Assembly (NCBI RefSeq): GCF_040219635.1
Contig: NZ_JAVJSC010000003.1
Coordinates: forward strand, 568,501-632,500
Direction: 5' to 3'
DNA length: 64,000 nt
From: Pyruvatibacter sp.
Lineage (GTDB): Bacteria; Pseudomonadota; Alphaproteobacteria; CGMCC-115125
Each line of letters begins with the position of its first letter. Positions within the stretch are counted from its first letter, which is position 1. Position numbers and translations under genes: made by a program. Positions 50,137-59,093 of this stretch are shown here, piece by piece. The notes beneath the pieces were generated by a model. The model ran no database searches, was not told where the DNA came from, and saw nothing but the letters and a program-made list of their open reading frames with translations.

Positions 50137-52569
50137 ATGCGCCTGTCCGTCAGCATCACATCTGCCTTCGCTGGGGCCATCAACATGGTGCCCCTGGCCG
50201 TGCGTGACTTCATCCGTGAGCGGACAAATGAACTCATTGGAGTTACGGCTGTTCTGGGAGCCGTGTGGAGCGCGGTCGCCCTTGCCTCGTGGAGCCCGCG
50301 CGACCCCAGTCTGAACAATGCAACCACCGCCACACCTCAGAACTGGCTGGGTGAGGACGGCGCCATGGTTGCGGATCTGATGATCCAGGTCGCAGGTATT
50401 GCCGCTGCCGTTCCGGTTCTTGTGATGGCCGTTTGGGGCGCACGTCTTATCGTTCACCTTGAGATTGAGCGTATCGGCCTGCGGCTTCTGGCACTCAGCG
50501 CGGCAACGCTGGGGCTCGCCTGCGCTGCCTCCCTGTTTCCCCTGTCAGTGCTGCCCGGCGCAGGCGGCGCGTCAGGCGCAATGGTGCTGGCATTTGCCAC
50601 AAATATTGCCGGCGACATTGTAGCGCCCGTCATTGCGCTGCTGGCAGGCGCAGGCGGGATGCTGCTAGCCGCATGGGCGATGCCTGTCTCCATCGACCAG
50701 ATTGCCCGCACTGCTCCGTGGCTTGTCGATTTTGTGCGGGAGGTCGCGTGGCGTTTGCGCCCTGCAACAGCCGCTATCGGCGGAACCATAAAGGCAACCA
50801 CACTGCTGCTGGTGCGTTTCTTTAGCCGCGGCGACGATGACGATGCGCCCGACCGCGGCGACCGGCGCGAGCCGGTCTTCGGCCAGCGCCGCCGTGACGA
50901 GGCGGCGGGCCGCAACGGTCCTGTAGGCATTGCCGGACCAGACGACAGCCCGACAGTCTCCAAACGCGTGACCCGCATTTCAAAGCCGGTGCGGGAAAGC
51001 AAACGCGCGGCGGCAGAGCGCGAGCCGACCCTCGACCTGGTGCCCAACGCCGATTACGAACTGCCACCGCTCTCGCTCCTCAGCAAGCCAATCGCACGCC
51101 AGGGTGAGACGATCTCAGACGAGGCGCTGCAACAAAACGCCCGCATCCTTGAAAGCGTGCTGGAAGACTTTGGCATTCGCGGCGAGATCATTGAAGTGCG
51201 CCCCGGTCCGGTCGTCACCATGTATGAGCTGCAACCCGCACCGGGCATCAAGTCCAGCCGCGTCATCGGCCTGGCAGACGATATTGCCCGCTCCATGAGT
51301 GCCGTCTCGGCCCGCGTGGCCGTGGTGCCCGGACGCAATGTCATCGGCATCGAACTGCCAAACGCCAAACGCGAGACGGTTTTCCTGCGTGAGCTTCTGG
51401 CGTCAACTGACTACGAGGCCACCGCCACACATCTGGGTCTGGCGCTCGGCAAGGACATTGCCGGTGAACCGGTAATCCGCGACCTGTCGCGTATGCCGCA
51501 TTTGCTGATTGCAGGCACAACAGGCTCAGGCAAGTCGGTCGGCATCAACACAATGATTTTGTCGCTGCTGTATCGGCTGTCGCCGGACCAGTGCAAACTG
51601 ATCCTGATTGACCCCAAGATGCTGGAATTGTCCGTGTACGACGGAATACCGCATCTGCTCTCCCCTGTTGTGACAGACCCCAAGAAGGCGGTGGTGGCCC
51701 TCAAGTGGGTCGTGCGCGAAATGGAAGAGCGTTACAAGATCATGTCAAAGCTCGGCGTCCGCAACATCGAGGGCTACAACACCCGCGTGGCCGAAGCGCT
51801 TGAGAACGAAGAAATGTTGTCGCGCACCGTACAGACCGGCTTTGACCCCGATACCGGCTCCCCGGTTTACGAAGACGAGCAAATGGAACCGACACCGATG
51901 CCGTTCATCGTCGTCGTCGTGGACGAGATGGCCGACCTGATGATGGTGGCCGGCAAAGAGATTGAAGGGGCCGTGCAGCGTCTGGCCCAGATGGCGCGCG
52001 CGGCAGGCATTCACATGATTACGGCAACCCAGCGCCCGTCGGTTGATGTCATCACCGGCACCATCAAAGCTAATTTCCCCACCCGCATTTCGTTTCAGGT
52101 CACATCCAAAATCGACAGCCGGACCATCTTGGGCGAACAGGGTGCCGAACAACTTCTGGGTCAGGGCGACATGCTGTACATGGCCGGCGGCGGCCGCATC
52201 CGCCGCGTTCACGGGCCGTTCGTGTCAGACGAGGAAGTGGAAAAGGTCGTTCACTTCCTCAAGAAGCAGGGTGCTCCGCAGTACCTCGAACAAATCACGG
52301 CGGAACCCGAAGACGGCGGCGACAGCATGTTTGGCACCGGCGTGGCGGATGGCTCAGGTGATGAGCTGTACGACAAGGCCATCGCTATTGTGGCGCAGGA
52401 CAAGCGCGCCTCCACCAGCTACATCCAGCGCAAACTGCAGATCGGCTACAACCGCGCCGCCCGGCTGATTGAGCGTATGGAGGAAGAGGGCATCGTCTCC
52501 GGCCCCAACCACGCAGGCAAACGCGAGGTGCTGATCGGCGAGATCGGCTCCGGCGATCACGCCTACTAA
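50137..52569 (+). CDS. ftsK: DNA translocase FtsK
   Basis: An 810-aa FtsK/SpoIIIE motor. Four N-terminal membrane helices lie in residues about 25-200, then a short charged linker, the RecA-like motor with Walker A GTTGSGKSVGIN near residue 460 and Walker B FIVVVVDEMADLMM near 590, and the C-terminal gamma winged helix (RKLQIGYNRAARLIERMEEEGI) that reads KOPS sites. It pumps chromosome DNA through the division septum toward dif. ATG 50137 follows the aminotransferase stop directly; ATG 50185 is an alternative. Confidence 0.96.
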   Translation: MRLSVSITSAFAGAINMVPLAVRDFIRERTNELIGVTAVLGAVWSAVALASWSPRDPSLNNATTATPQNWLGEDGAMVADLMIQVAGIAAAVPVLVMAVWGARLIVHLEIERIGLRLLALSAATLGLACAASLFPLSVLPGAGGASGAMVLAFATNIAGDIVAPVIALLAGAGGMLLAAWAMPVSIDQIARTAPWLVDFVREVAWRLRPATAAIGGTIKATTLLLVRFFSRGDDDDAPDRGDRREPVFGQRRRDEAAGRNGPVGIAGPDDSPTVSKRVTRISKPVRESKRAAAEREPTLDLVPNADYELPPLSLLSKPIARQGETISDEALQQNARILESVLEDFGIRGEIIEVRPGPVVTMYELQPAPGIKSSRVIGLADDIARSMSAVSARVAVVPGRNVIGIELPNAKRETVFLRELLASTDYEATATHLGLALGKDIAGEPVIRDLSRMPHLLIAGTTGSGKSVGINTMILSLLYRLSPDQCKLILIDPKMLELSVYDGIPHLLSPVVTDPKKAVVALKWVVREMEERYKIMSKLGVRNIEGYNTRVAEALENEEMLSRTVQTGFDPDTGSPVYEDEQMEPTPMPFIVVVVDEMADLMMVAGKEIEGAVQRLAQMARAAGIHMITATQRPSVDVITGTIKANFPTRISFQVTSKIDSRTILGEQGAEQLLGQGDMLYMAGGGRIRRVHGPFVSDEEVEKVVHFLKKQGAPQYLEQITAEPEDGGDSMFGTGVADGSGDELYDKAIAIVAQDKRASTSYIQRKLQIGYNRAARLIERMEEEGIVSGPNHAGKREVLIGEIGSGDHAY

Positions 52570-52659
52570 AACCATCATTTCGCCTGAACTTCTATTCAGG
52601 ATAGGTTCACGCCGCGCGCTTAGACTGGCGTGACTGTTAACTACCAGGTATCCGCTCCC

Positions 52660-53280
52660 ATGGGTCGTTTTCGCCATATCATTGTGATCTTTGCCGCAGC
52701 CGTACTGCTGGCCGCCCCTGCGCGCGCCGACCTGACGCCGCAGCAAAATGCCGACGTCGAGCGCATCAATACCTACCTCAACGACCTCACAAACCTGTCC
52801 GGACGGTTCCTGCAGATAAGCCCCGACGGTATGTTGGCCGAAGGCGCGTTTTATCTGGCACGGCCGGGGCGGGCCCGCTTTGACTATGACGACGAAGACC
52901 TGATTGTCGTGGCCCGTGGTCAGCAGTTGCTCATCAAGGAAGGCAACTTTGTCACCAACGAGCTGCCGCTCGACGGCACGCCCCTTAAAGTGCTGCTGGG
53001 GCGCGACGTTGATCTGGCCAGAGACACGCGCATTGTGGCGATCGATGCCCGCGCCGGCACGCTTTCCGCCACCATTCAGGATCCCGAAGCACCGGAACTG
53101 GGACAGGTCACACTGGTTTTTACCGGCCCCGCCCTGCAGCTTCAGCGCTGGATCGTGACGGACGCACAGGGGCTGCGCACCACCATTTCGCTCACCCAGG
53201 TGGACTATCCCGAGCGCATTGATCCCGAATTGTTCAGGCTTGAATCCGGCAATTCGTCGTTTCGTGGCCGCCAGGATTAG
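52660..53280 (+). CDS. lolA: LolA-like outer-membrane lipoprotein carrier
   Basis: A 206-aa periplasmic protein with a signal peptide (cleavage after PARA, near residue 23) and the LolA beta-barrel pattern: NLSGRFLQISPDG, GAFYLARPGRARFDYD, and the late TTISLTQVDYPERIDPELFRLE. It carries lipoproteins from LolCDE to the outer membrane. ATG 52660 was chosen (AGGTA upstream); an in-frame GTG lies at 52630. The ftsK-lolA-xth order is common in alphaproteobacteria. Confidence 0.9.
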   Translation: MGRFRHIIVIFAAAVLLAAPARADLTPQQNADVERINTYLNDLTNLSGRFLQISPDGMLAEGAFYLARPGRARFDYDDEDLIVVARGQQLLIKEGNFVTNELPLDGTPLKVLLGRDVDLARDTRIVAIDARAGTLSATIQDPEAPELGQVTLVFTGPALQLQRWIVTDAQGLRTTISLTQVDYPERIDPELFRLESGNSSFRGRQD

Positions 53281-53711
53281 GCCCCGAAAACCCGACCTGT
53301 TAACCACAAAATGTGCGGATCAGCGCCACAAACGGGTCTCCGGGCGCCTGACCGGCACTTTATCCACACCTATCCGCGTGCGGAATCCTCAAGTACTCGG
53401 CCCAAAATATGACACTACGTTCACCTTTGCTTTACGAAAGTGACGGATTTGCGTTGAACCCCGCAGCAGTTCGACTTACGTCTAGAGCATTAGCGGGGTC
53501 GCGGTTTAAGTGTGTCCGGTTGAGCGTTGCCCCCCCGCTCGTTCACCGGCAAAACCGCACCCAGCCCCGCAAGCGCCGCTGATCCCCCTCTCGGCGCGAA
53601 AAGAGCGCTACACGCGCGGCCCCCGGCTGTCCCCGCAGCCGGGGGCTTTTCTTTTGAGTAACCTGAAAAGGGTCATCTGGCGTTTGCCAATACGCCGCGG
53701 TAAGAGAGCAC
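53281..53711. other. Gene-free stretch after lolA
   Basis: About 430 bp without a supported frame. The only structure is the terminator at 53619-53655. The sequence before it is GC-rich and carries no RNA gene I can recognise. Confidence 0.4.
53619..53655 (+). terminator. Rho-independent terminator
   Basis: An 11-bp perfect stem GCCCCCGGCTG / CAGCCGGGGGC with a 6-nt loop, followed by TTTTCTTTT. It lies 340 bp after lolA and 56 bp before the next gene, so it may end a long lolA transcript or an unseen short RNA. Confidence 0.88.
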
Positions 53712-54335
53712 ATGGCACGCGACTCTTTCCCCACAGATGACAACGACGACGACCTCTCAGGGCCCGAATTGCAGGCGCTTGAATCGGAGCTGCCGTCGCT
53801 GGCACGTATCCGCCGGTTTGCCACCGCCGCCACCCGCGTGGACTGGTTCGCCCATGTCGGCGAGCACCCCGGACCCTTCACCATGGACATGGCGGAACAC
53901 TATGCGGATGCGCTGGGTTTTCCCGATGCCCGCGTGGCACTTGTCACCGACTGGGCAGAAGCAGCAGCAGCCGCTGAAACCCTGGACTTTGACTCAGCCT
54001 CCTGGGAAGCCGAAGAACAGCTTCGGTCAGCGCTGACCATGGACGCGCTCGCCGTTTTGAGTGAAGACGCACTATCTGTGGCGCTCACCCATGTGGCAGC
54101 CACCATCCACGCGCCAATCCGCACCAGCGTGGAAGAAGCGCTGGCGATCTGGGATGAGCCGACAGATGAAATGCTCGACCTTGCCGTGGGGAGCGCCGTT
54201 CAGGCCTGCCATCAGGCAGCCCTCGTGCTTGCGGCCGGGGCCGAAGAAGACCACCCATTTGCATTGCGGTTCCGCCTGTTTGAAGGGGGCCGCTGGCCCA
54301 TCGGCGTGGCGGGCCTCAGCTTCAACCTGTTTTGA
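53712..54335 (+). CDS. Conserved hypothetical protein upstream of exonuclease III
   Basis: A 207-aa acidic soluble protein, mostly helical, with an RIRRFATAATRVDWFAHVG segment near residue 35 and a WPIGVAGLSFNLF ending. I do not recognise a functional domain. It lies 17 bp before xth on the same strand and is probably co-transcribed. Confidence 0.75.
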   Translation: MARDSFPTDDNDDDLSGPELQALESELPSLARIRRFATAATRVDWFAHVGEHPGPFTMDMAEHYADALGFPDARVALVTDWAEAAAAAETLDFDSASWEAEEQLRSALTMDALAVLSEDALSVALTHVAATIHAPIRTSVEEALAIWDEPTDEMLDLAVGSAVQACHQAALVLAAGAEEDHPFALRFRLFEGGRWPIGVAGLSFNLF

Positions 54336-54352
54336 ATAAGGCCTGACCCAAC

Positions 54353-55150
54353 GTGTCTCTCAAAGTTGCTACCTGGAACATCAATTCCGTCCGCCTGCGG
54401 ATTGATCTCGTCACAAAACTTCTGGCCGATGAAGCACCGGACGTCTTGTGCCTTCAGGAAACAAAATGTCCCGACGATCTGTTTCCGGAAAAAGCGCTTC
54501 ATAAGGCCGGCTACACGCACATCGTTAAAAGCGGCCAGAAGGGATATCACGGCGTGGCTATTGTCGCGCGCGTGCCGCTTGAGAACGCCAGCGTCAAACA
54601 GTTCTGCGGCAAGCAGGATTGCCGCCACATTCAAGCGACGGCAAAAGGCGTTGAGATCCACAACTTCTATGTGCCTGCGGGCGGCGACGAACCCGACCCC
54701 GTCAAGAACGAAAAGTTTGCGCACAAACTACAGTTCCTCGACGAGATGGCCACATGGTTCAAACGGGCAAAGGCCAAGACAACCGCAAAGCGCGTTGTGG
54801 TAGGCGACCTCAATGTCGCCCCGCTGGAACACGACGTGTGGTCGCACAAACAGATGCTGAAAATTGTGAGCCATACACCCGAAGAAGTCGCACGCTTCGA
54901 AGCCGTAGTGGCTGCCCACAAATGGATTGACGTACCCCGCCTGTTCACGCCCCACGACGAAAAACTGTATTCGTGGTGGAGCTACCGCGCCAAGGACTGG
55001 GAAACGTCCAACCGCGGCCGCCGCCTCGACCACATTTGGGCAAGCCCTGCCCTCGACGGTGCCGCAACCGGCGTTAAAACACTGACACATGCGCGCGGAT
55101 GGGAGCGCCCGTCAGACCATGCACCGGTGATTGCCGACTTCGCCGTTTAG
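54353..55150 (+). CDS. xth: Exodeoxyribonuclease III
   Basis: A 265-aa AP endonuclease/3'-5' exonuclease of the ExoIII family. Catalytic landmarks: ATWNINSVRLR, LQETK (metal Glu), GDLNVAP and the final SDHAPV histidine. It repairs abasic sites and blocked 3' ends. It starts at a GTG (54353), 17 bp after the preceding gene. Confidence 0.94.
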   Translation: MSLKVATWNINSVRLRIDLVTKLLADEAPDVLCLQETKCPDDLFPEKALHKAGYTHIVKSGQKGYHGVAIVARVPLENASVKQFCGKQDCRHIQATAKGVEIHNFYVPAGGDEPDPVKNEKFAHKLQFLDEMATWFKRAKAKTTAKRVVVGDLNVAPLEHDVWSHKQMLKIVSHTPEEVARFEAVVAAHKWIDVPRLFTPHDEKLYSWWSYRAKDWETSNRGRRLDHIWASPALDGAATGVKTLTHARGWERPSDHAPVIADFAV

Positions 55151-55160
55151 CGCGCGTTGA

Positions 55161-55928
55161 TCAGCCTTTGACGAACTGCGCGGACGCAGCCCGCGCATCG
55201 CGCGTTGCACTGCTGAGCGCGCTTTGATCCGCATCCGCATAGGCCCCCACTTTGTGCAGCGCGCCCGAGAGCGCATTGACCGCCTCTTTCACCATGCGTG
55301 TTGCAACCGGAGGCATGTCAGCCGCCTGCATGGCCAGCTTCGTGGCAACAGCCACAGCGTCACCGGCCTCCGCCAACTCGTCCACCAGACCCCAGTCATG
55401 GGCCATCTGCGCATTCATGCGCTCGCACAAAATGCAAATGCGCTTGGCCCGTGCAGGCCCCACCATGGAAACAAGCCGCGGCAGCGCGCCCCATTGCAGG
55501 TTGATACCGATCCTGACTTCGGGAACGTACAAAAAAGCATCGCGCGACATCACCCGCCAGTCCAGCGCCAGAGGCAGCGCAACACCCGCCCCCACCGCCA
55601 TGCCCTCAATCGCCGCGACCGTGATTTGCGGCATGTCTTCCCACGCCTGACACAGCTTCACCCCGCGATAATAAACCTCGCGCAGTTCAAGATCGCTGGA
55701 CGCATCATCATCGCGCGTCGCACGCTCCTTGAGGTCGATGCCTGCCGAAAATGCGTCAGCCCGCCCCGTCAGCACCACGGCGCGGGTTTCAAGATCATCA
55801 TGAAAGCGGCGCGCGACTTTTGTGAGCTCAAGAATAAGCGCCTGATTGAATGCATTCAGGCTGCCGCCGCGGTCAAACCGCACGACGGCCACGTCACCGT
55901 ATTTGTCAACTGAAACCAACTCACCCAT
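55161..55928 (-). CDS. Enoyl-CoA hydratase/isomerase family protein
   Basis: A 255-aa crotonase-fold protein. The first oxyanion strand is AFSAGIDLKERA, and the second motif AAIEGMAVGAGVALPLALDWRVMS provides the backbone for the CoA thioester. The glutamates of true enoyl-CoA hydratases are not clearly placed, so an isomerase or another crotonase reaction is possible. GGAGGT precedes the ATG. The adjacent PaaI-type thioesterase is on the same strand, 47 bp upstream. Confidence 0.88.
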   Translation of the reverse strand: MGELVSVDKYGDVAVVRFDRGGSLNAFNQALILELTKVARRFHDDLETRAVVLTGRADAFSAGIDLKERATRDDDASSDLELREVYYRGVKLCQAWEDMPQITVAAIEGMAVGAGVALPLALDWRVMSRDAFLYVPEVRIGINLQWGALPRLVSMVGPARAKRICILCERMNAQMAHDWGLVDELAEAGDAVAVATKLAMQAADMPPVATRMVKEAVNALSGALHKVGAYADADQSALSSATRDARAASAQFVKG

Positions 55929-55975
55929 TATTACCTCCCGCGTTTTTATGATCCGGGAAGTCTAGCAAACGAACA

Positions 55976-56437
55976 TTATGCGGTTGGTTTTTCTTCGCGC
56001 TTCTTGAGCGTCACCAGCGTGCAGGTGCTGGAACCCTTGGCCAGCAAAGTGCCTTCCGCATCCAGCAATTCGCCTTCAACGAACACAACGGATTTACCCC
56101 GCCGCAATACCCGTCCACGCCCCACAAGCCGTCCGGGTCTGGCGACGGACAGCATGGACACTTTCATTTCCAGCGTTGGTGAAATCTGGCCCCATTCCAG
56201 TTTCAGCCCGACGGCAATCGCCAGAATATCGTCCATCATGGCCGCCACCATGCCACCGTGAATGCCGCCCCACAGGTTGCAAAGATTTTCCGTTGCCTCA
56301 AACGCAAGCTCAACAGTCCCCGCATCCACATCGCAGTCGATCACTTCAAGACCCAGATACGCGCTGGCCGGTGAGCGGCGCTTGAAGATTGCCTTGATGT
56401 TGGGTGGCCACTCATCTGTTGCCCGCGCGCTCGTCAT
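55976..56437 (-). CDS. PaaI-family hotdog thioesterase
   Basis: A 153-aa hotdog-fold protein: ENLCNLWGGIHGGMVAAMMDDILAIAVG holds the HGG substrate loop and catalytic Asp of the PaaI group. It hydrolyses acyl- or aryl-CoA thioesters. It precedes the crotonase gene, so the pair may act in one degradation route. AGGA lies 8 nt upstream of the ATG. Confidence 0.87.
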   Translation of the reverse strand: MTSARATDEWPPNIKAIFKRRSPASAYLGLEVIDCDVDAGTVELAFEATENLCNLWGGIHGGMVAAMMDDILAIAVGLKLEWGQISPTLEMKVSMLSVARPGRLVGRGRVLRRGKSVVFVEGELLDAEGTLLAKGSSTCTLVTLKKREEKPTA

Positions 56438-56470
56438 GTGATTTTCCTTTTTGGTTTCCTGAGGGGTGGG

Positions 56471-56932
56471 CTAGCGCTGAGCAGCCATGCGGAGCTGCGC
56501 GCGGATGCCGCCGGCAAGTTGCCGCAGATCGGCGCCTGCCGCCCGCATCATGGCGCGCCCCATGGCCGGATATTCCGTGATCAGCCGCGCGACCAGCGCC
56601 CGGTCTATGACCAGCAGGCGCGCGTCGGTCTTAGCCGTCACGGCAGCGCGAAGCGCCACACCCGCCAGCGCGCCGGGTGCATTTATCAGCACACCCGCAC
56701 CAGCCTCCTGCCCGGCTATGTCGAGGGTGCCCTGTATTACCAGATAGGCCGGCGCATCCTTGGCACCTTCACGCGCCACGCACCAGCCATTTTCAAAATC
56801 GCGTTCCTGCGCAGAGAACGCAAGCAGCCGCAACTGCGGCAACTCCACATCACGAAACAGCGGCGCGCGGGCCAGCGCTGCCACGCGATCCTCAAGCGCC
56901 ATTCCCTGTAGCTCGTTTCGTTCTTTGCCCAT
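56471..56932 (-). CDS. Cyclic-nucleotide-binding domain protein without HTH
   Basis: A 153-aa protein equal to the cNMP-binding half of a CRP-type regulator: APLFRDVELPQLRLLAFSAQERDF, GAKDAPAYLVIQGTLDI and PGALAGVALRA. There is no DNA-binding domain, so it acts as a stand-alone sensor or is degenerate. The phosphate-binding Arg-Ser/Thr-Ala signature is not clear. ATG 56932 gives the normal start; upstream codons are a shadow of the divergent thioesterase gene. Confidence 0.7.
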   Translation of the reverse strand: MGKERNELQGMALEDRVAALARAPLFRDVELPQLRLLAFSAQERDFENGWCVAREGAKDAPAYLVIQGTLDIAGQEAGAGVLINAPGALAGVALRAAVTAKTDARLLVIDRALVARLITEYPAMGRAMMRAAGADLRQLAGGIRAQLRMAAQR

Positions 56933-56989
56933 GGCCGCAAGTTGTGGCAAAGCAGATGATCTGTTGCAAGCACCCAGGACGCACCCCCC

Positions 56990-57457
56990 ATGAGCAGCTT
57001 CATGAGCAGCCCCGACTGGGACCACGAAAACCCGTTTGTCGCCCCCTTCAAAGTGCGCCCCGACGACATTGACGGGTTTGGCCACGTCAACAACGCAGTG
57101 TATGTGCGCTGGATAAACGACGGCGCGTGGGCGCACTCAAAGGCGCTGGGCCTGGGCTTTGACAGCTATCGCGACCTTGATGCGGGGTTTGTGGTGGTGC
57201 GTCACGAGATTGACTATCTGAGTTCAGCCATGCCCGGCGAAACGGCACTGGTGGCCACCTGGATTACGTCCAACGACATGCGGCTGCGCTTGTCGCGCCG
57301 CTTCCAGATATGCGACGAGGCAACAGGGCGCACGCTTGCCCGCGCCACCACTCAATTTGCTGTTATCGCGTTATCAACCGGCCGCCCCAGGCGTATGCCG
57401 CAGGCGTTTCGGGAAGGCTATCCGGTGATGTGGCCGCAGGAAAAAATACCCGTCTAG
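56990..57457 (+). CDS. Acyl-CoA thioesterase (YbgC/4-hydroxybenzoyl-CoA type)
   Basis: A 155-aa hotdog-fold thioesterase: VRPDDIDGFGHVNNAVYVRWINDGAW with the catalytic Asp and HVNN loop typical of the YbgC/FadM group. It is divergent from the cNMP-domain gene by 57 bp. The last 4 bp overlap the stop of the next convergent gene. An alternative ATG is four codons later. Confidence 0.88.
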   Translation: MSSFMSSPDWDHENPFVAPFKVRPDDIDGFGHVNNAVYVRWINDGAWAHSKALGLGFDSYRDLDAGFVVVRHEIDYLSSAMPGETALVATWITSNDMRLRLSRRFQICDEATGRTLARATTQFAVIALSTGRPRRMPQAFREGYPVMWPQEKIPV

Positions 57458-57693
57458 GTTTTTGGCCGGTCGAGCATGATGGCAACGCCCATGGCGAGAC
57501 TGCCGAAGGTCACGGACAGCCCGCCAAAAAACAAAAGCCCGAACAGCCACCAGTCCGGCGATGCAAACAGCAGCGTGCGCAAGCTGGCGACATTGGTTGC
57601 AATCAGCGCACCACCAAACACGAGCCCCGCCGCAAGCCCGGCAACAAGATGCCCCGCCATGAATGTCAGCAGTTTACGTTCTTCCGGCTGCAT
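57454..57693 (-). CDS. Small two-helix membrane protein
   Basis: A 79-aa protein with three hydrophobic segments (about residues 9-30, 36-50 and 52-72): GHLVAGLAAGLVFGGALIATNV and LFGLLFFGGLSVTFGSLAMGVAI. The family is known by sequence only in alphaproteobacteria, as far as I recall. The ATG at 57693 has GGGAG upstream; 57717 is an alternative. It overlaps the thioesterase gene tail to tail. Confidence 0.68.
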   Translation of the reverse strand: MQPEERKLLTFMAGHLVAGLAAGLVFGGALIATNVASLRTLLFASPDWWLFGLLFFGGLSVTFGSLAMGVAIMLDRPKT

Positions 57694-57862
57694 GCAGATG
57701 CGCTCCCGTAACTGCATGAAGGGTTGCACACCCGGCCCGACAAACGGATGCGGCGGCGTGTCGCTGCGACAGCCGCAAACCGCACGCCCATATCTGCCAA
57801 GGGTCCCGGCGACCCACCAGGGGCTTCGGCGACCCAGAGCACCAACGAACGGAAGAGCATCC

Positions 57863-58081
57863 ATGAACCATGCCCACAACCTGCTGATGACAATGATCAA
57901 CGCCCTGTTGGCGCTGGCGCTCGCAGCCCTGCTCATCAGCCCGATGGTGTTCTTTTACGCAGCCCTTGCAGCCGCCCCTGCCATGCTGGTGGTGCTGGTA
58001 ATCATTACCCTCACCACGCGTGCCAAAGCGCCCCAGTCAGCAAAGGCCCCGCAGTCCCGCGCTCAGGGAACCAGTCTGTAA
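57863..58081 (+). CDS. Very small membrane protein
   Basis: A 72-aa protein, two hydrophobic segments (residues 7-27 and 30-50) and a basic Ala/Gln-rich tail. GGAAGAG precedes the ATG. It overlaps the response-regulator gene tail to tail by 19 bp, which costs some confidence. No family recognised. Confidence 0.5.
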   Translation: MNHAHNLLMTMINALLALALAALLISPMVFFYAALAAAPAMLVVLVIITLTTRAKAPQSAKAPQSRAQGTSL

Positions 58082-58752
58082 CCGCCGGTTTCCGTTACCA
58101 GCAACGCGGCGTTTGACGGGTCAGTCTCAATTTTTTGCCGCAGTCGATAGATGTGTGTTTCCAGCGTGTGCGTTGTGACGCCCGCATTGTATCCCCACAC
58201 TTCGTGCAGCAGCACATCGCGACCCACCACCCGGTCGCCGGAGCGGTACAGGTATTTGAGGATGGATGTTTCCTTTTCCGTCAGCCGCACTTTCTTATCG
58301 GTTTCTTCTTCAAGCAGCAGCTTGGCTGCAGGCTTGAACGTGTACTGACCAATCTTGAAAACTGCATCTTCGCTTTGTTCGTGCTGGCGCAACTGCGCCC
58401 GGATACGGGCCAGCAAAACCCCAAACCTGAACGGCTTGGTAACGTAATCATTGGCGCCGGAATCAAGACCCAGAATAGCATCAGAGTCGGAATCATGACC
58501 GGTCAGCATGATGATCGGACATTTCACACCCTGACTGCGCAGCAACCGACATACTTCGCGCCCGTCCATGTCCGGCAGGCCCACATCAAGCAGCACAAGG
58601 TCCACATGGGCATCCTTGGCCAGCTTCACAGCGTCCGCACCCTTGTCGCAACTGCTGACATCAAACTCCTGGTGCAGATCAAGCTGTTCGGCGAGTGAGT
58701 CGCGCAGCGCGTCATCATCATCAACCAGCAGTATTTTCCGGATGTTGCTCAT
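58063..58752 (-). CDS. OmpR-family response regulator (CenR-like)
   Basis: A 229-aa two-component regulator. The receiver domain has the acidic pocket DDDD, the phospho-acceptor Asp in LLDVGLPDMDG (near residue 54), and the lysine in NDYVTKPFRF. The C-terminal winged helix ends GVTTHTLETHIYRLRQKI and GGYRLVP. It strongly resembles alphaproteobacterial CenR, an essential envelope regulator, but I cannot confirm orthology. No kinase gene is adjacent. ATG 58752 starts the receiver domain. Confidence 0.9.
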   Translation of the reverse strand: MSNIRKILLVDDDDALRDSLAEQLDLHQEFDVSSCDKGADAVKLAKDAHVDLVLLDVGLPDMDGREVCRLLRSQGVKCPIIMLTGHDSDSDAILGLDSGANDYVTKPFRFGVLLARIRAQLRQHEQSEDAVFKIGQYTFKPAAKLLLEEETDKKVRLTEKETSILKYLYRSGDRVVGRDVLLHEVWGYNAGVTTHTLETHIYRLRQKIETDPSNAALLVTETGGYRLVP

Positions 58753-59093
58753 AAAGGGGCCCCCGCCGCCTGAAGGTGACGCCTGCAAATCAACCTGATC
58801 TGCCGACGCACATGGTTGTACATTGAACCGGCCCGCCTGCCCAACCTGTCGATCTTGAGAGGGTCAAACACATCACCGGTATCCGCTGTATGTAGGGGCC
58901 ACACCCGATCAACTGCCACACACAGTGCTTCACCTCCACGTCAACTTGCCGTGAGCGGCATGATGCGCCGGGTCGGGGCAAAACCCGGCAAATAGTGCCG
59001 GGGGCAGCGCGGGCTCAAGCATTTAAGTACCTGAAAAATAAGGAGGTTCTGACTGGATTGGGTCTTGCATCCACAAAGGCAAAGGAGCCCCGG
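58753..59093. other. Gap between response regulator and next gene
   Basis: About 340 bp between divergent genes. The plus frame of the downstream gene runs back to 58995 but lacks a good start there. No repeat or RNA signal seen. Confidence 0.35.

Noticed and set aside
52354..53307. 317-codon reverse frame over the ftsK end and lolA
   Set aside because: Crosses two well-supported forward genes and has no recognisable motif.
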